Of a stretch of 64,000 nt of DNA, positions 21,946 to 32,000 are shown piece by piece. The notes under the pieces are model-generated. The model did no database searches. It was not told the origin of the DNA and saw nothing but the letters and a program-made list of their open reading frames with translations. The translations under genes and the position numbers were made by a program. The stretch spans positions 477,569-541,568 of the forward strand of contig NZ_JAIOUQ010000003.1 in the NCBI RefSeq assembly GCF_019931065.1. Reading direction: 5' to 3'. Position 1 is the first letter of the stretch. Every line of letters starts with the position of its first letter. This DNA comes from Methanobacterium spitsbergense. GTDB taxonomy: Archaea; Methanobacteriota; Methanobacteria; Methanobacteriales; Methanobacteriaceae.

Positions 21946-22263
21946 TTGTTACCATCTCTCAAATTTTAGTTTTCACAATTGTTAATACTATATTTTTAAA
22001 GTTCTTATTTTTTGTTAAAATAAGTCTTGTTATAAAATAGTAAATGCGGACTTTACCATGCATATACAAACTGCAAAAGCTACAACAGTTTAATATATCT
22101 TTTATTTATTTTTTTGAAATTTATTAATCTTTTGTAAATTCTTTTACTAATTTTCACTAATCAATCAATGAACCTATAAACCTTTCTTTTATAATTAAAA
22201 AGAAAATGTTATTAAATATTATGATAAAAGCATATAATAATAAGTTTAAAGGGAGGTGAAAAG
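21946..22263. other. Intergenic promoter region
   Basis: AT-rich divergent region. It ends in a very strong ribosome-binding site, GGGAGGTGA at 22251-22259, for the first DUF5518-like gene. No other feature seen. Confidence 0.5.
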
Positions 22264-22620
22264 ATGGTAGAAGTAAAATGGACGCCTGTAATAATTGGTC
22301 TAGTAATTGCAATAATACTCAGTATAATTCTTGAACTTTTAATTGGATCATGGGGAGGCATTATCGCTTACTTAATAGCAACGATATATGTTGGTTATAC
22401 AGTAGGTGGAAACTACACAAATGGGGCTATACATGGGGCACTTGTTGGCATAGTTGCAGCAATAATTGTTGGTATACTTGCTATTGTTGGTTTTGGAGTA
22501 GCGCTTGGGGCAGCAGGAGCTGGAGCTGGAGCATTAGTGCTGATCATAGGCATAATCTACGGTTTGGTAGTTGGTGCAATAGGTGGAGCTATAGGGGTTT
22601 TAATAAAAGGTACAGGTTAG
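22264..22620 (+). CDS. DUF5518-like small membrane protein, paralogue 1
   Basis: Hydrophobic protein of 118 residues with about four membrane helices and glycine/alanine-rich helix faces. It shares with its three downstream neighbours the pattern W-x-x-VIIGLVIAIILS, then WGGIIAYLIATIYVGY.VGG, then NGAIHGALVGI. This looks like the DUF5518 family common in Methanobacteriales, function unknown. The ribosome-binding site is unusually strong, suggesting abundant protein. First of four tandem copies. Confidence 0.72.
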   Translation: MVEVKWTPVIIGLVIAIILSIILELLIGSWGGIIAYLIATIYVGYTVGGNYTNGAIHGALVGIVAAIIVGILAIVGFGVALGAAGAGAGALVLIIGIIYGLVVGAIGGAIGVLIKGTG

Positions 22621-22833
22621 ATACTGTACTGAATTTAATCCCTAAATTTTCTTTTTTTAAAAATAATTTTTCAATCAATTCGATAATTCTAAATTAATTC
22701 TAATTATTTTTACAAAAAATATTAGTAATTAAAATAAATAATGTATATTTGTAATGAATTGAAAACACCAGAATTATAGACTTATAATGTACAAATTTAA
22801 TTCTAATAAAATCTAAATTAAAGGAGGAGTTAT

Positions 22834-23223
22834 ATGGTTAACTGGGGAGCTGTTATAATTGGATTTTTCCTTTCAATAATTCTTGGAGGAATATTTGCAA
22901 TAATTATTCCAATTTGGGGAGGATTATTAGGTCTACTTTTAGCAGGCATGGCAGTAGGGTATATAGTGGGTGGTGACGCAATGAATGGTGCTGTTAACGG
23001 TGCACTTGCAGGAGTATTCGGAGCCATAGTACTTTCATTCTTGCTACTTATAGCTGGAACTTTAATTTTAGGTATTATTGGATTCGCTGCAGCCACAATA
23101 ACCTCTTTATTCATTCTTGTTGGCTTCATAGGCGTAATGATAGTAATGGCTGTTGGAGGAGCTATAGGATCCGTTGTGAAAAACGAACCAGAGGTAAGAG
23201 TAGTAGAGTACAGAGGTCCTTAA
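22834..23223 (+). CDS. DUF5518-like small membrane protein, paralogue 2
   Basis: Hydrophobic protein of 129 residues with about four helices. It keeps the paralogue pattern [36 protein letters not shown] and [11 protein letters not shown]. Polar residues are confined to a short charged tail ([14 protein letters not shown]). AAAGGAGGAG precedes the ATG. It has its own 213-base upstream spacer, so it may have a separate promoter from copy 1. Confidence 0.72.
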   Translation: MVNWGAVIIGFFLSIILGGIFAIIIPIWGGLLGLLLAGMAVGYIVGGDAMNGAVNGALAGVFGAIVLSFLLLIAGTLILGIIGFAAATITSLFILVGFIGVMIVMAVGGAIGSVVKNEPEVRVVEYRGP

Positions 23224-23290
23224 TATTATGATCCATAAATAAATTATAAAAAATTGAATATAACTTCGAATATCTTAAGCAGGAGAAAAC

Positions 23291-23680
23291 ATGATCGATC
23301 AAAAATCAGTAATAATAGGATTTCTAATAGCATTAGTACTTGTTTTGGCAATGGGACTCATATTTCCGATTGGACAATTCGTAGCTGTACTTATAGGGGC
23401 CATAGTCGCAGGATATCTTGCCAATAAGAAAGCAAAAATTACAGTGGTAGAAGCCGCATTACATGGAATATTAGTGGGAATATTCACGGGAATAGTTCAG
23501 ATTTTAGTTGTCTTTGTACGATCAGGATTTTCAGAAACCGTAGCCAGTATTCTAATAATTGCGGCTCTAGTATTAATAGGCGCTTATATTATTATTGGGG
23601 CACTTGGAGGGATAGTTGGAACACTTATCGGTGTAAAATCAACTAATTCTCCTGAAATAAAAGAAGATCAACCTAAATAA
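23291..23680 (+). CDS. DUF5518-like small membrane protein, paralogue 3
   Basis: 129 residues, about four helices. Pattern QKSVIIGFLIALVLVLAMG, VAVLIGAIVAGYLA and ALHGILVGIFTG aligns with its neighbours, but it lacks the Gly-Gly after GY and carries a lysine patch (NKKAK). The C-terminus is acidic and polar. AGGAG lies 7 bases before the ATG. It is 67 bases after copy 2 and 18 before copy 4, so an operon is likely. Confidence 0.68.
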   Translation: MIDQKSVIIGFLIALVLVLAMGLIFPIGQFVAVLIGAIVAGYLANKKAKITVVEAALHGILVGIFTGIVQILVVFVRSGFSETVASILIIAALVLIGAYIIIGALGGIVGTLIGVKSTNSPEIKEDQPK

Positions 23681-23698
23681 ATTACAAAGGTGTATAAA

Positions 23699-24130
23699 AT
23701 GACTGATTGGAAGGCTATTGGAATAGGGGCACTTATTAATGCAGTACTAACCATTGTACTAACAATTATTATGTTCCCACTATTCTTTTTAGGGCCAGTT
23801 ATTGGGGGATTTATGGCAACTTATCTGGCACATGATAATACAATGTACTACACTAAAAACCAGGCTGAAGGGGCTGCCGATGGTGCAGTATCTGGAGTAA
23901 TAGGGGGATTAATAATTGGGGCAATTTTCATTTTAGGATTTGGAGCTTTAAGTACAATTATTGGGCTCGTATTTACTCAAGTAGGAGTAATTGCAGGTAC
24001 CATAACCTTGATAACTGGAATGTTTATAACACTCATTTCTGTAATTATCGGAGGAGTTTTAGGTGCTATTGGAGGGGTTATAGGATTTTCTGTGAAAGAA
24101 AAAGGGTCAATAAGAGTTGAAGTTGATTAA
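23699..24130 (+). CDS. DUF5518-like small membrane protein, paralogue 4
   Basis: 143 residues, longest of the four. Pattern DWKAIGIGALINAVLT, GPVIGGFMATYLAH and GAADGAVSGVIGG. The loop after helix 2 (HDNTMYYTKNQAEG) is longer than in the other copies, and the C-terminus ends KEKGSIRVEVD. ATG 23699 is chosen over GTG 23690 because AAAGGTG precedes it. Confidence 0.68.
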   Translation: MTDWKAIGIGALINAVLTIVLTIIMFPLFFLGPVIGGFMATYLAHDNTMYYTKNQAEGAADGAVSGVIGGLIIGAIFILGFGALSTIIGLVFTQVGVIAGTITLITGMFITLISVIIGGVLGAIGGVIGFSVKEKGSIRVEVD

Positions 24131-24209
24131 AACTTCGATTTATTTTTATTGAATAATTCAAATTAATAAAATGATTTTGTTTAAATTTTTCAATTACTGA
24201 TGATTAATA

Positions 24210-24617
24210 TTACAGTATTTTCAAGCAACCTAAATTTGCATCAACAATGATTTGATCTCCATTATTGATTAAATTATAAATATCAGATTCAGGATGATCA
24301 ACCATAGGAATTTCTCCCATTATGGCTCCTGTAGCTATTATGGGTTCAGCTTCAATAGCAACAATTGCAAGAGGAGCTGTTTTGTTTTTTGCCATTTGAT
24401 ACAATACATACGAACCAACTGTTGAACCTTTTCCAGATGGGATGATTAGGATCTTTCCCCCTATACTTTTACCATAAAGGTCGTGATTTGAATCTGTAAC
24501 AACACCCTTTTCAGGGTCAACTCCTCCAAGGAAGCTCAATGGATATTTAGTTAGTATAACCTCACCTTTTGCGCAACCTTTTGAGATTTTTCTACATTTT
24601 ATGATTTTTTTTGTCAT
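24210..24617 (-). CDS. Phosphomevalonate dehydratase small subunit (DUF126, aconitase X swivel domain)
   Basis: Cytosolic protein of 135 residues. In archaea the DUF126 protein pairs with the large aconitase X-like subunit to dehydrate 5-phosphomevalonate to trans-anhydromevalonate phosphate, feeding isoprenoid lipid synthesis. Motifs are [24 protein letters not shown] and [16 protein letters not shown], with the Ser of the swivel domain. The large subunit is not in this window. Confidence 0.85.
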   Translation of the reverse strand: MTKKIIKCRKISKGCAKGEVILTKYPLSFLGGVDPEKGVVTDSNHDLYGKSIGGKILIIPSGKGSTVGSYVLYQMAKNKTAPLAIVAIEAEPIIATGAIMGEIPMVDHPESDIYNLINNGDQIIVDANLGCLKIL

Positions 24618-24671
24618 TGTTACACTTTAATTAGTATATTTATTTTAGATATTTTATGCATTAGATTTGTA

Positions 24672-24712
24672 AAATAAAAAAAGAATAAAAAATAAAGCCA
24701 TTAGGCGTTATT
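24672..24712 (-). terminator. Hairpin plus U-tract after repeat protein 1
   Basis: AATAAAGCC (24691-24699) pairs with GGCGTTATT (24704-24712) with one mismatch and a 4-base loop, touching the stop codon. On the minus strand a T-rich tract follows (24672-24690). Confidence 0.6.
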
Positions 24713-25608
24713 CATTCAATTTCCAATTTAATTCCACCAATTCTTGGTTGTAGGTAATTGTAAAGAGCGGCTGTAATTGCATATATTACAAATCCAAAAA
24801 TTAAACTAACTACAATACTTGTAACCAATGATATTAATTCAGGTATTATTGCTGCACCTACTGCAATGGATATTATTAAACTAATAACCTGTATTAAGAA
24901 AGAAAATAGGGTTATTACGATAGCAGTTATTAATGCAAATGAGACTACTGGAATTGATTCTATTTCATGGAATTTTCCAATTGCATTCCCGAAATTAAAT
25001 TGTATCCCTCCGATTTTTGGAGCCAGGAAGTTGTAGAAAATTGTCATTATTGCCGATGAAATAAAAGTCAAAATGAACATCCCAATAGGCACTCCTATTA
25101 CTAAAATTAACAGTCCTATTAGTCCCATCCCTCCAAAATTAGGCAAACCTGGAATTGCAGTACCAGCTGCACTTGCAGATAATGCGGCGGCCTGTAAACC
25201 TAATACTAAGATGGGACCCACTATTAACATAATAATGAAGACGATAATTCCGGATATTGCCGAGATCATAAAAGCAAAGGGCACTACAGGAACATTTTTA
25301 ATCTCTTTTAACTCTTCAAAACCCAGTTTTATGGATCCTATTTTAGGAACTAATAAATTATAAATTAGGGCTGTTAAAAAGGATTGAACAATACTCAGTA
25401 AAAATCCAGCAGTAGGGAATAGTAAAAGCAGTGCTATTATCAAAGTTACAATGAAACTTGCATTTGCCCCTGCACTAGAAACTGCACCTATACTTAATAT
25501 TATTATGAAAAATATTGCATATATCACTGACAATACAGCTGCAATTGAAGACATCATTATGGTATAAGGTACAATTTGAATGGATTTAATATCTTTAACT
25601 TGAATCAA
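24712..25608 (-). CDS. Membrane protein with three tandem repeats (copy 1)
   Basis: About 298 residues. Three repeats of roughly 100 residues each begin with a soluble-looking strand (VKDIKSIQIVPYT; LKEIKNVPVVPFA; FHEIESIPVVSFA). Each continues into two or more long hydrophobic helices and ends with a box of the form YN-L-P-(K/R)IG-I-L (IYNLLVPKIGSIKL; FYNFLAPKIGGIQF; LYNYLQPRIGGIKL). The start is TTG 25608, set by GGAGGTG 6 bases upstream; this also aligns the N-terminus with its paralogue at 26722. I know no functional assignment. It is co-directional with the paralogue, 182 bases downstream. Confidence 0.75.
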   Translation of the reverse strand: MIQVKDIKSIQIVPYTIMMSSIAAVLSVIYAIFFIIILSIGAVSSAGANASFIVTLIIALLLLFPTAGFLLSIVQSFLTALIYNLLVPKIGSIKLGFEELKEIKNVPVVPFAFMISAISGIIVFIIMLIVGPILVLGLQAAALSASAAGTAIPGLPNFGGMGLIGLLILVIGVPIGMFILTFISSAIMTIFYNFLAPKIGGIQFNFGNAIGKFHEIESIPVVSFALITAIVITLFSFLIQVISLIISIAVGAAIIPELISLVTSIVVSLIFGFVIYAITAALYNYLQPRIGGIKLEIE

Positions 25609-25774
25609 TGCATACACCTCCAAATCTATGTAAAATACTATCTAATTATGGTTGTATATAAATTTTTTTTACTTAAATAATCTATAAACAACATCAGAAA
25701 TAGTTAAATTAAAATAAATATAATTTAATCCCATTTTGAAACATTTTTTTAATATTTATTTTTAATATTGTTTT

Positions 25775-25809
25775 AAAAAAATATAAAAATAAAGGTTTTA
25801 ACCTTTATT
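25775..25809 (-). terminator. Hairpin plus U-tract after repeat protein 2
   Basis: Ten-base perfect arms AATAAAGGTT (25788-25797) and AACCTTTATT (25800-25809), 2-base centre, overlapping the stop codon. On the minus strand a T-run (25775-25781) follows closely. Confidence 0.65.
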
Positions 25810-26722
25810 CAAGTCCTAACTGAACTCCGCCAATTCTTGGTGCAAGGAAGTTGTAGATTATGGTTATAAGTGCAACCATGATGAATGCTCCAATGAAGTA
25901 TACAATTATACTTGCTATTAGAGCTACAATTCCTCCAACTGCGTCTCCAGATGCTGCCATTGTTATCAATTGTAATATTCCTCGAATAAGTCCGAATATT
26001 AATGCAACTGATGCTATAGCCAGCGATGCTGCAACAACGGGTATTGAGGATATTTCATGTAATGCGCCTGCAGGTGTAAATAATAATTTCACTCCACCTA
26101 CTCTAGGTATTATGAAGTTATAGAATATTGCTGCCAGTGCATGTCCAATGAATCCAAATATAAAGACTAGTATTGGTAGTGCAATGATTAAAATCAATGC
26201 TAACACTACGCCTCCAGTTCCTACGGCTGAGCCTGTTGGAAGGGTTGCAGGTGTCATGTTTGTTGCATTTGCTGCTACGTTGGCTATTAATGGAATCAAT
26301 GTGCTTGTTAGTGTAGTCAGTGGTACAAGAAGTGCAGCAAGTACTAGGCCAAATATGAACGCCCATATAGCTTCAACAACAGATAATATCAATGCAAAAG
26401 GGACAACTGGTACAGAACGAACTTCGTTGCCATCTATTCCTAATTTTACGCCACCAAGTCTAGGTACAAGCATGTTGTAAATGAGTGCAGTTACAAATGA
26501 AATTGTAATTTCGACAAGGAACGTTAAGATAGGGTATAGTATTATCATTGATATACCGAGGCTAGCAAATACTAGTCCTGCCGCTGGTATAAATGCTGCA
26601 AATGCTCCGAAGAAAATTAATAGTATTATTGCTCCTATAAGTGCTAAAATTGCATTAACTGAAGATGACATCATAGTGAAAGACACTAGATCAATTGATT
26701 TTATTTCTTTAACGTCGACCAT
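25805..26722 (-). CDS. Membrane protein with three tandem repeats (copy 2)
   Basis: 305 residues with the same three-repeat plan as its neighbour. Opening strands are VKEIKSIDLVSFT, GNEVRSVPVVPFA and LHEISSIPVVAAS. Closing boxes are IYNMLVPRLGGVKL, FYNFIIPRVGGVKL and IYNFLAPRIGGVQL. The ribosome-binding site AAGGAGGTGA is nearly the full 16S complement, so translation is probably strong. The regular repeat and alternation of short beta-like and long helical segments suggest a pseudo-threefold membrane assembly. That is inference; function unknown. Confidence 0.75.
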   Translation of the reverse strand: MVDVKEIKSIDLVSFTMMSSSVNAILALIGAIILLIFFGAFAAFIPAAGLVFASLGISMIILYPILTFLVEITISFVTALIYNMLVPRLGGVKLGIDGNEVRSVPVVPFALILSVVEAIWAFIFGLVLAALLVPLTTLTSTLIPLIANVAANATNMTPATLPTGSAVGTGGVVLALILIIALPILVFIFGFIGHALAAIFYNFIIPRVGGVKLLFTPAGALHEISSIPVVAASLAIASVALIFGLIRGILQLITMAASGDAVGGIVALIASIIVYFIGAFIMVALITIIYNFLAPRIGGVQLGLE

Positions 26723-26946
26723 CTTTTTTCACCTCCTTTCTTGTTATAATACTTATCTCTATTCAATAACATATATTAAATTTTCGTTGTAGTAAAACAA
26801 GTAAAAGCTGTAGATAATGTAATTTAAAACTGAATTTAGACATTTACATAAAAATAAGGATTTGTATAATTAATCATCTTTAAATTTCATTTTAATGTAA
26901 AGATCAATTAAAAATTTAAAAAGGGGAAAAAATTTAAAAAAATGAA

Positions 26947-28296
26947 TTAAAACCATTTCCTTGATTCTGCCAATACATTGTCAACCATTTGTATAGAAGA
27001 TCCAATGTAAGTATGGGGATCCATTATTTCTTCAATTTCACTCGGGGAAAGGAATTTGGTTATCTCTCTGTTAGAGGATATAATCTCCTTCAAACCACTA
27101 TCTAATTCGTATGCGTCCATTGAAGATTCTCTTACAAGGGCATAAGCAGTTTGTCTTCCAACACCTTTTCGTGTGAGTTCTGCCATTACTCTTTCTGCCA
27201 TTATTAATCCATGACTTAGATTAAGATTTTTTTCAATATTATCCTGCTTGAAAATCAGATTATTAAAAAGTTTTAGACTGAGTTTTATAATATAATCAGT
27301 TAACATGCAAGATTCAGGTAATATAATTCTTTCACAGGATGAATTGGTAAGATCCCTTTCATGCCATAGTGGATTGTTTTGAAGTGCAGGAGCTACATAT
27401 GCCCTTATTACTCTAGAAATACCACATATTCGTTCTGCAGTAATTGGATTCATTTTATGAGGCATAGTACTAGAACCAACCTGTTTCCGGGGATCAAAAC
27501 TTTCACCAACCTCATTTATTTCTGTTCTTTGTAGGTTTCTTATTTCCAAAGCCATTTTTTCGAGTGTACTGGCAATATTGGCAAGATCCATTATGAACTC
27601 GGCATGTGCATCCCTTTGGACAATTTGATTTGAGATTATAACTGGTTTAAGTCCTAGAATTTCTGAAACTTTTTTATGGACGGCCAGACCATCAGTTCCA
27701 AGAGCTGCAGTTGTTCCAACTGCACCGGTCATCATTCCAACACAAAGTCTTTCATTACATTCATCAAGTCGGTTTAGTTGTCTGTGCAGCTCATCTGCCC
27801 AGATTGCAAATTTCATTCCGTAGGTTGTTGGGAGTGCATGTTGCCCATGGGTTCTTCCAATACAAACATTTTCCTTATTTTCACTAGCTAATCCCAGAAG
27901 TGTCTTTGTTAATAGAGTTAATCGATCTTTAAGGATTTTAATGGATTCTTTAAAAAGCAAAGATTGTGATGTATCAATTATATCATTAGATGTAGCTCCA
28001 AAGTGAACATATTCTCCCGCATCATTTTCACATACTTCTGCAAGCGCCTTGACAATTGATGCAATATCATGATTTGTTTCAGCTTCTATTTCAGATACTC
28101 TTTTCGATGTTACAAATTCAATGTTGGCTTTGGATTTTATTTCTACTGCAGCTTCTTTAGGTATCATGTCCATTTGAGCTTCTGCTTCTGCAAGGGCAGC
28201 TTCTACTTCAAGCATCTTTTGAAGTTTGTTATCTGTTTCCCAGACTTTTCTCATTTCTTCAGTTCCATATCTGTATTCTATTGGGTGGATAGCCAT
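26947..28296 (-). CDS. purB: Adenylosuccinate lyase
   Basis: Acts twice in purine synthesis, cleaving SAICAR and adenylosuccinate to release fumarate. The fumarase/aspartase-superfamily signature GSSTMPHKMNPI is intact, as are RTHGQHALPTTYG and HFGATSNDIIDT. The start ATG 28296 (MAIHPIEYRYG) lies after GGAG and a 9-base spacer; 28311 is a possible longer start. About 449 residues, normal for the family. Confidence 0.96.
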   Translation of the reverse strand: MAIHPIEYRYGTEEMRKVWETDNKLQKMLEVEAALAEAEAQMDMIPKEAAVEIKSKANIEFVTSKRVSEIEAETNHDIASIVKALAEVCENDAGEYVHFGATSNDIIDTSQSLLFKESIKILKDRLTLLTKTLLGLASENKENVCIGRTHGQHALPTTYGMKFAIWADELHRQLNRLDECNERLCVGMMTGAVGTTAALGTDGLAVHKKVSEILGLKPVIISNQIVQRDAHAEFIMDLANIASTLEKMALEIRNLQRTEINEVGESFDPRKQVGSSTMPHKMNPITAERICGISRVIRAYVAPALQNNPLWHERDLTNSSCERIILPESCMLTDYIIKLSLKLFNNLIFKQDNIEKNLNLSHGLIMAERVMAELTRKGVGRQTAYALVRESSMDAYELDSGLKEIISSNREITKFLSPSEIEEIMDPHTYIGSSIQMVDNVLAESRKWF

Positions 28297-28395
28297 GTTA
28301 AAAAACTCCATTAAAAATGTTCTTAAAAGTCATAATAAAAAATTATAAAATTATCAATTAAATATTCATTCAAATTCCTAATTATGTAAAATCAA

Positions 28396-28415
28396 AGTAG
28401 GTTAAAAATCCTACT
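28396..28415 (-). terminator. Hairpin overlapping the Sec61-beta stop codon
   Basis: AGTAGG (28396-28401) and CCTACT (28410-28415) form six base pairs with an 8-base loop, overlapping the TAG stop of the minus-strand gene. A modest T-rich stretch follows on that strand. Confidence 0.45.
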
Positions 28416-28575
28416 ACGAGTATGTAAACCTCAGCGCAATACAGAAAACTGCAAGAACAATAGTCATAATTACTACCTGTTCTGGTGTAAGCTTAGGTCC
28501 CTTAGTTTCCTCTTCAAAGTATCTAACGAGTCCGGCACCGCTTGGAGGAAGTACTTGTTTATCCTTTTTTGCCAT
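28414..28575 (-). CDS. secG: Preprotein translocase subunit Sec61-beta (SecG)
   Basis: A 53-residue tail-anchored protein. It begins MAKKDKQVLPPSGAGLVRYF, continues EEETKGPKLTPEQV, and ends in a single membrane helix (VVIMTIVLAVFCIALRF). The PPSGAGLVRYF box and the C-terminal anchor are diagnostic of archaeal Sec61-beta, the non-essential third subunit of the SecYEG channel. The open frame is complete from ATG 28575 to TAG 28414. Downstream of it on the same strand is purB. Confidence 0.92.
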   Translation of the reverse strand: MAKKDKQVLPPSGAGLVRYFEEETKGPKLTPEQVVIMTIVLAVFCIALRFTYS

Positions 28576-29095
28576 TAAATCACCACTTAAAATTGATCAA
28601 TAATTATTAACAATAATATTCATTTATTGTGTTGAATCTTATTGATTTTAAACTTTATATTTATACTGGTTTTTATACTATAGTTTTAATCAATTTTTTT
28701 AATATCCATAGTTATAATATTGTTATAAATTATATATAAAATAAATATAACTAAGAGCTAATTAAATGAATTTATACTTTAAACAGATAAATATGATTTA
28801 ATACTCATTTCTAAATTAAAATATATGTTTATTTTAAATCCCATAATATTTAACAGTATATTTTAGAAAAAAAGCTTACAATGGCCCGTTATTTGAGATA
28901 AAACAGAATTAATAGATGTATAATGTCTCTTACTTAAATATTAATGTTTTTAATAAAGTTTAAATGTGGTTTTATACATAGATAAAGTATAGAATTTCCC
29001 TATTAAAATTTTTTTGTATATTAAGATTTGTTTGATTAGTTTTTGTAATAACATTAAATTCATAGAATTCAATATCAATGGGAAAAGGGAATATT
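28576..29095. other. Long AT-rich divergent intergenic region
   Basis: About 520 bases between the Sec61-beta and polC starts, very AT-rich. It holds the two divergent promoters; I see no coding frame, tRNA or clear structured element. Confidence 0.5.
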
Positions 29096-32000
29096 ATGGG
29101 ATACTTCGAAAATTTAGAAGAAGAAACTTTGAAGCTGTATGAAATAGCAAAGGAAGCAAGACTTAAGGGGCATGATATAGAGCTTGAACCTGAAATTCCT
29201 CTTGCAAAGGATCTTGCTGAACGTGTTGAAGGACTTGTTGGGCCCAAAGGGGTTGCGGCTAGAATAAAAGAATTAGAAGATGATATCTCTCGTGAAGAAG
29301 TTGCATTCTTAATAGCCAGGGAAATAGTTACAAAAAAAGATGTTGAAGGACGAGAGGATAGCATAGAAGTTCAGGAACAGAAGTCTGACCAGGCAATTAG
29401 AACAGCTCTTGCAATATTAACAGAAGGTGTTGTTGCTGCACCTTTGGAAGGTATTGCTAAGTTGAAAATCAAAAGAAACTTTGATGGTGGATGGTATCTT
29501 GCAGTTTATTTTGCAGGACCTATAAGGAGCGCAGGTGGAACTGCAGCAGCAATGGCAGTTCTTATTGGAGATTATATAAGAATTTCACTGGGACTTGATG
29601 CATATAAACCCACAGACACAGAAATTGAAAGGTATGTTGAAGAGGTTGAGCTCTATGAATCAGAGGTTACCAATCTTCAATATTCTCCAAAACCCGATGA
29701 AGTCAGAGCAGCTACAAAAAATATACCTGTAGAAGTTACTGGAGAACCAACAGATAAAATAGAAGTTTCGCACCGTGATTTGGAACGTGTTGAAACTAAC
29801 AACATAAGAGGTGGAGCTCTATTAGCTATTGCAGAAGGAGTTATACAAAAAGCACCTAAAGTTTTAAAATACGCCAATATCTTAAAAATTGATGGATGGG
29901 AATGGTTAGGAGAATTTTCTAAAACTTCTGATCCAAAAGATGATGACGGTGATGCTCCTAAAGTAGATGACAAGTATATGAGAGATATAATTGGAGGAAG
30001 ACCCGTTTTAGCTTATCCGCAGGCCAAGGGAGGTTTTAGATTAAGATATGGTAGATCAAGAAATGCTGGACTTGCTGCTATGGGTATACATCCTGCAACA
30101 ATGGAAATTGTTGAGTTTCTAGCTGTTGGAACACAGATGAAAATTGAAAGACCGGGAAAAGGAAACTGTGTAGTACCATGTGACAGTATAGACGGACCAA
30201 TTGTCAAGATGAAGGATGGTAGTGTTGTTAAGGTTGAATCCGAACAACAGGGAAAGAAAATAAAAAATCAAGTAGATGAAATTATATCGTTGGGAGACAT
30301 GCTGGTACCATTTGGAGAATTTCTAAGAAATAACCATATTTTACTCCCTGCTGGCTGGTGTGAGGAATGGTGGGTTCAGACCATTGAAAATTCCAACCTT
30401 TACTCAGAAGGAGATATGGATATAAAATCATTAGAAAAAGCTAATATAAACTCTAAAAGAGCTTTTGAAATTTCTGAGAAATATCATGTGCCACTACACC
30501 CAAAATATACATATTTTTACCATGATATCACTCGACAAGACATTAATCAACTTGTAACATTTTTACATGAAAATATTGGTATAAGTGATATAAACATGGA
30601 TATAAATGGGGGAAATGGAAATGCCCCTAAAGAGGAGGATTCTCTAAATAATGATCCTTCTACCGGTTTAACGATTAAGATGGGACCTGAAAAACGAATT
30701 TTGGAAGTTTTAGGTGTTCCTCATCAAGTTGTGGGGGAGAATATGATCATTGCCCATGATCATGCATACTCACTTTTAAAAACACTTAATGAACCCATAA
30801 CATTTTCCGATGAATCAACCACTCTAGAATCAATTAATAAAGTTTCTCCAGTTAAAATAATGGCAAAAGCACCAATATACCTTGGTTCAAGAGTAGGAAG
30901 GCCGGAAAAGACCAAAGAAAGGAAGATGAAACCTGCACCACATTCACTTTTCCCCATTGGAACCAATGGAGGAAGCAGACGTAATATTGTTGATGCAGCA
31001 AAAAAGGGAATTATCAGCGTGGATATTGCCAGATGTAAGTGTACAGAATGCGGTGTTGGATCAATGCAGGCAATATGTCCAGTATGTGGTGCAAGAACTG
31101 TTCCAACAAGTTCTGGAAAGAAAAGAATCAATTTAGCCAATTTATTGAAGAAAGCATATAAAAATGTGGGTGTGAGAAAGATCGATGAAATAAAGGGAGT
31201 TATAGGAATGATTTCTAAAGAAAAATTCCCAGAACCTCTTGAAAAAGGAATTCTTCGATCAAAAAATAATGTTTTTACATTCAAAGATGCCACTATTAGG
31301 CATGATTCAACTAATTTGCCATTGACACATTTTATACCTCGCGAAATAGGTGTTACTCCTCAAAAACTCATAGAATTGGGTTATACTAATGATATTCATG
31401 GAAATAAAATTGAAGATGAAGAACAGATGGTTGAAATCAAAATTCAAGATGTTGTAATATCTGATAATTGTGCAGAATACCTTATAAGAGTTTCAAATTT
31501 TATTGATGATCTTTTAGAAGAATTTTATGGACTTGAAAGGTTTTACAATATAAAAAGTAGAGAATATCTTATTGGACAGCTGATTGTTGGTCTTGCACCA
31601 CATACATCTGCAGGTGTTCTAGGAAGGATAGTTGGATTTACAAAGGCTGCTTGTTGTTATGCACACCCATATTTCCATTCTGCTAAAAGAAGAAACTGTG
31701 ATAGTGACGAAGATTCCATAATGCTTTTATTAGATGCTTTATTAAATTTTTCGAAGGTATACCTTCCCAGTACTAGAGGGGGAAGAATGGATGCACCACT
31801 GGTTTTATCATCTAGGATAGATCCTGAAGAGATAGATGATGAATCGCACAATATAGATGCAATGTCAAAGATTCCAATTGAACTTTACGAAAAAACATTA
31901 GAATTTGCAAAACCCTCTGATGTTCTGGACCTTGTTGATAATGTTAAGAAGAGACTTGGAACTGATGATCAATATCATGGATTAATATTTTCTCATGAGA

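Noticed and set aside
22350..22697. Second-frame open frame overlapping DUF5518-like paralogue 1
   Set aside because: Trp/Ser/Cys-rich composition from reading a Gly/Ala/Ile-coding region out of frame; no ribosome-binding site.
26876..26904. Inverted repeat ATCTTTA...TAAAGAT downstream of purB
   Set aside because: Long loop and very AT-rich surroundings; likely chance.
30760..31293. Open frame of 177 codons opposite polC
   Set aside because: Antisense of conserved PolD sequence; no start signal or domain.
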